Shown here: piece by piece, positions 32,414 through 33,055 of the stretch
Position numbering within the stretch: position 1 is the stretch's first letter
How the letters are laid out: every line of letters starts with the position of its first letter
Assembly: GCA_030446305.1 (NCBI GenBank)
Contig: JASUSA010000040.1
Location: forward strand, 1-33,055
Direction of reading: 5' to 3'
Length of the DNA: 33,055 bases
Source of the DNA: Clostridiales bacterium
Lineage (GTDB): Bacteria; Bacillota; Clostridia; Peptostreptococcales; Acidaminobacteraceae
Notes under the pieces: model-generated
The model's input: only the letters and a program-made list of their open reading frames with translations
The model's database searches: none
Told to the model about the DNA's origin: nothing
Position numbers and translations under genes: made by a program

Positions 32414-32461
32414 AGTCCTGCACATTTACTTGGTATTATCCCGACAAAAAGGAGCATTTAT

Positions 32462-32914
32462 ATGCAAATCGTCACTCAATCCGGTGATTTAGGTCCAAAA
32501 TGGTTTCATGTGGCATTGAGAGCAATGGCATTAATGGCTGAGTCAGATACAATTTTGAAAAGCAACTATATTGCCGGCTTACTTGGTGAAGATCCAACTG
32601 CGGTTCGGAAAATATTAGCCAAATTGATGAAGGCCAAACTGGTTCGTTCCTTTGGCGGACGTTATGGTGGCTACAGCATCACTAAATCTCCTGCTAAAAT
32701 AACCGTTTTAAGTGTTTATCAAGCATTTGAAACTCAGTCCACCAGCTATGATTCGGTTCCTTCTACGGGAACGGAACTCTTTATATCACTTGTCATTTCC
32801 AAAGCTGAAAATGAGTTTCAGGCCATTCTTCAGGAATTCACTTTACAGGATATTATTGAAAATAAAAGCGATCTTCTCAGCATTGATTCAATACAAAATA
32901 CAAAAGGCGACTGA
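32462..32914 (+). CDS. Rrf2-family transcriptional regulator without cysteines
   Basis: 150 residues; AAAGGAG precedes the ATG. The Rrf2 winged helix is recognisable: ALRAMALMAES, the recognition region IAGLLGEDPTAVRKILAKLMKAKLV, the wing RSFGGRYGGYSITKSPAKIT and the following dimerisation helix. It contains no cysteine, so it cannot bind an Fe-S cluster as IscR or NsrR do and probably responds to another signal. It is divergent from the alpha/beta hydrolase, the likely target, with a shared inverted repeat. Its stop lies inside the terminator stem. Confidence 0.9.
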   Translation: MQIVTQSGDLGPKWFHVALRAMALMAESDTILKSNYIAGLLGEDPTAVRKILAKLMKAKLVRSFGGRYGGYSITKSPAKITVLSVYQAFETQSTSYDSVPSTGTELFISLVISKAENEFQAILQEFTLQDIIENKSDLLSIDSIQNTKGD

Positions 32915-32946
32915 TTATTCTAAAAGAATATTTCAGTCGCTTTTAT
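32907..32946 (+). terminator. terminator of the Rrf2-family gene
   Basis: Stem GCGACTGA (32907-32914) / TCAGTCGC (32933-32940) followed by TTTTAT. The stop codon forms the end of the 5' arm. Confidence 0.75.
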
Positions 32947-32955
32947 ACTCACATT

Positions 32956-33055
32956 CTATCGTTCACATTTTGCCACAATTATATCCCGGTTGACCGCTTG
33001 TTCAACCCAGTGTTCAAAATCATCGTAAGGCGATTCTGTCATCACTTTAAATCCA
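32956..33055 (-). CDS. C-terminal end of an unidentified protein (partial)
   Basis: The minus strand is open from the window edge for 33 codons and ends TAG at 32956. The tail reads TESPYDDFEHWVEQAVNRD and then IIVAKCER. The composition looks coding, and the convergent placement after a terminator fits a real gene. The family is not recognisable from so short a piece, and the start lies outside the window. Confidence 0.55.
   Translation of the reverse strand, partial: GFKVMTESPYDDFEHWVEQAVNRDIIVAKCER

Overview
The window reads as a chromosomal segment of an anaerobic, low-to-mid GC Firmicute, most likely class Clostridia. The reasons are near-universal AGGAGG-type ribosome binding sites, sigma-A promoters with 17-bp spacers, a T-box leader on a 482-residue archaeal-type prolyl-tRNA synthetase, DegV, a LevR-type PTS regulator, a [FeFe]-hydrogenase maturase (HydE) and a GlpA-like oxidoreductase with a C-terminal [2Fe-2S] domain. 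I cannot name a species. There are no rRNA or tRNA genes, insertion sequences, integrases or CRISPR arrays.

Layout. 1-5213: a GlpA-like flavoprotein (-) ending in an 18-bp tandem repeat, DegV (+), a divergent MnmA paralogue (+) and adenosine deaminase (-). 5425-13845: a sugar-acid catabolic locus. A sigma-A promoter drives a phosphotriesterase-family lactonase and a 992-residue LevR-type sigma-54 activator. A near-consensus -24/-12 promoter then drives a DgoA-like aldolase, galactitol-type PTS IIA, IIB and IIC, and a DgoD-like galactonate dehydratase. No 2-keto-3-deoxygalactonate kinase is present, so the PTS may supply the phosphate. 13940-15695: ProRS with its T-box and promoter. 15700-18260: an orphan terminator (possible small RNA), a membrane acyltransferase, a small membrane peptide, and a two-gene operon (Nfu-type Fe-S scaffold plus a cysteine-rich protein) behind a second sigma-54 promoter. 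18304-23465: PepD and MalQ (-), then HydE and a gamma carbonic anhydrase (+) behind a leader with an intrinsic terminator. 23472-25753: an iron-handling operon (ferritin-like/VIT1 fusion, ferritin-like helical protein, membrane protein). 25819-30988: a MatC-like carboxylate permease with a third sigma-54 promoter, beside an NtrC-type regulator and its histidine kinase. 31273-33055: an alpha/beta hydrolase divergent from an Rrf2-family regulator, and the tail of another gene.

Two themes connect the window. First, sigma-54 control: three good -24/-12 promoters and two AAA+ activators lie in 33 kb. Second, short tandem repeats: three genes end inside arrays of 16-18-bp repeats whose unit contains the gene's own stop codon, and other short repeats occur inside add, before mnmA and after the dgoD terminator. 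All calls come from reading the sequence; no database search, folding or alignment program was run.
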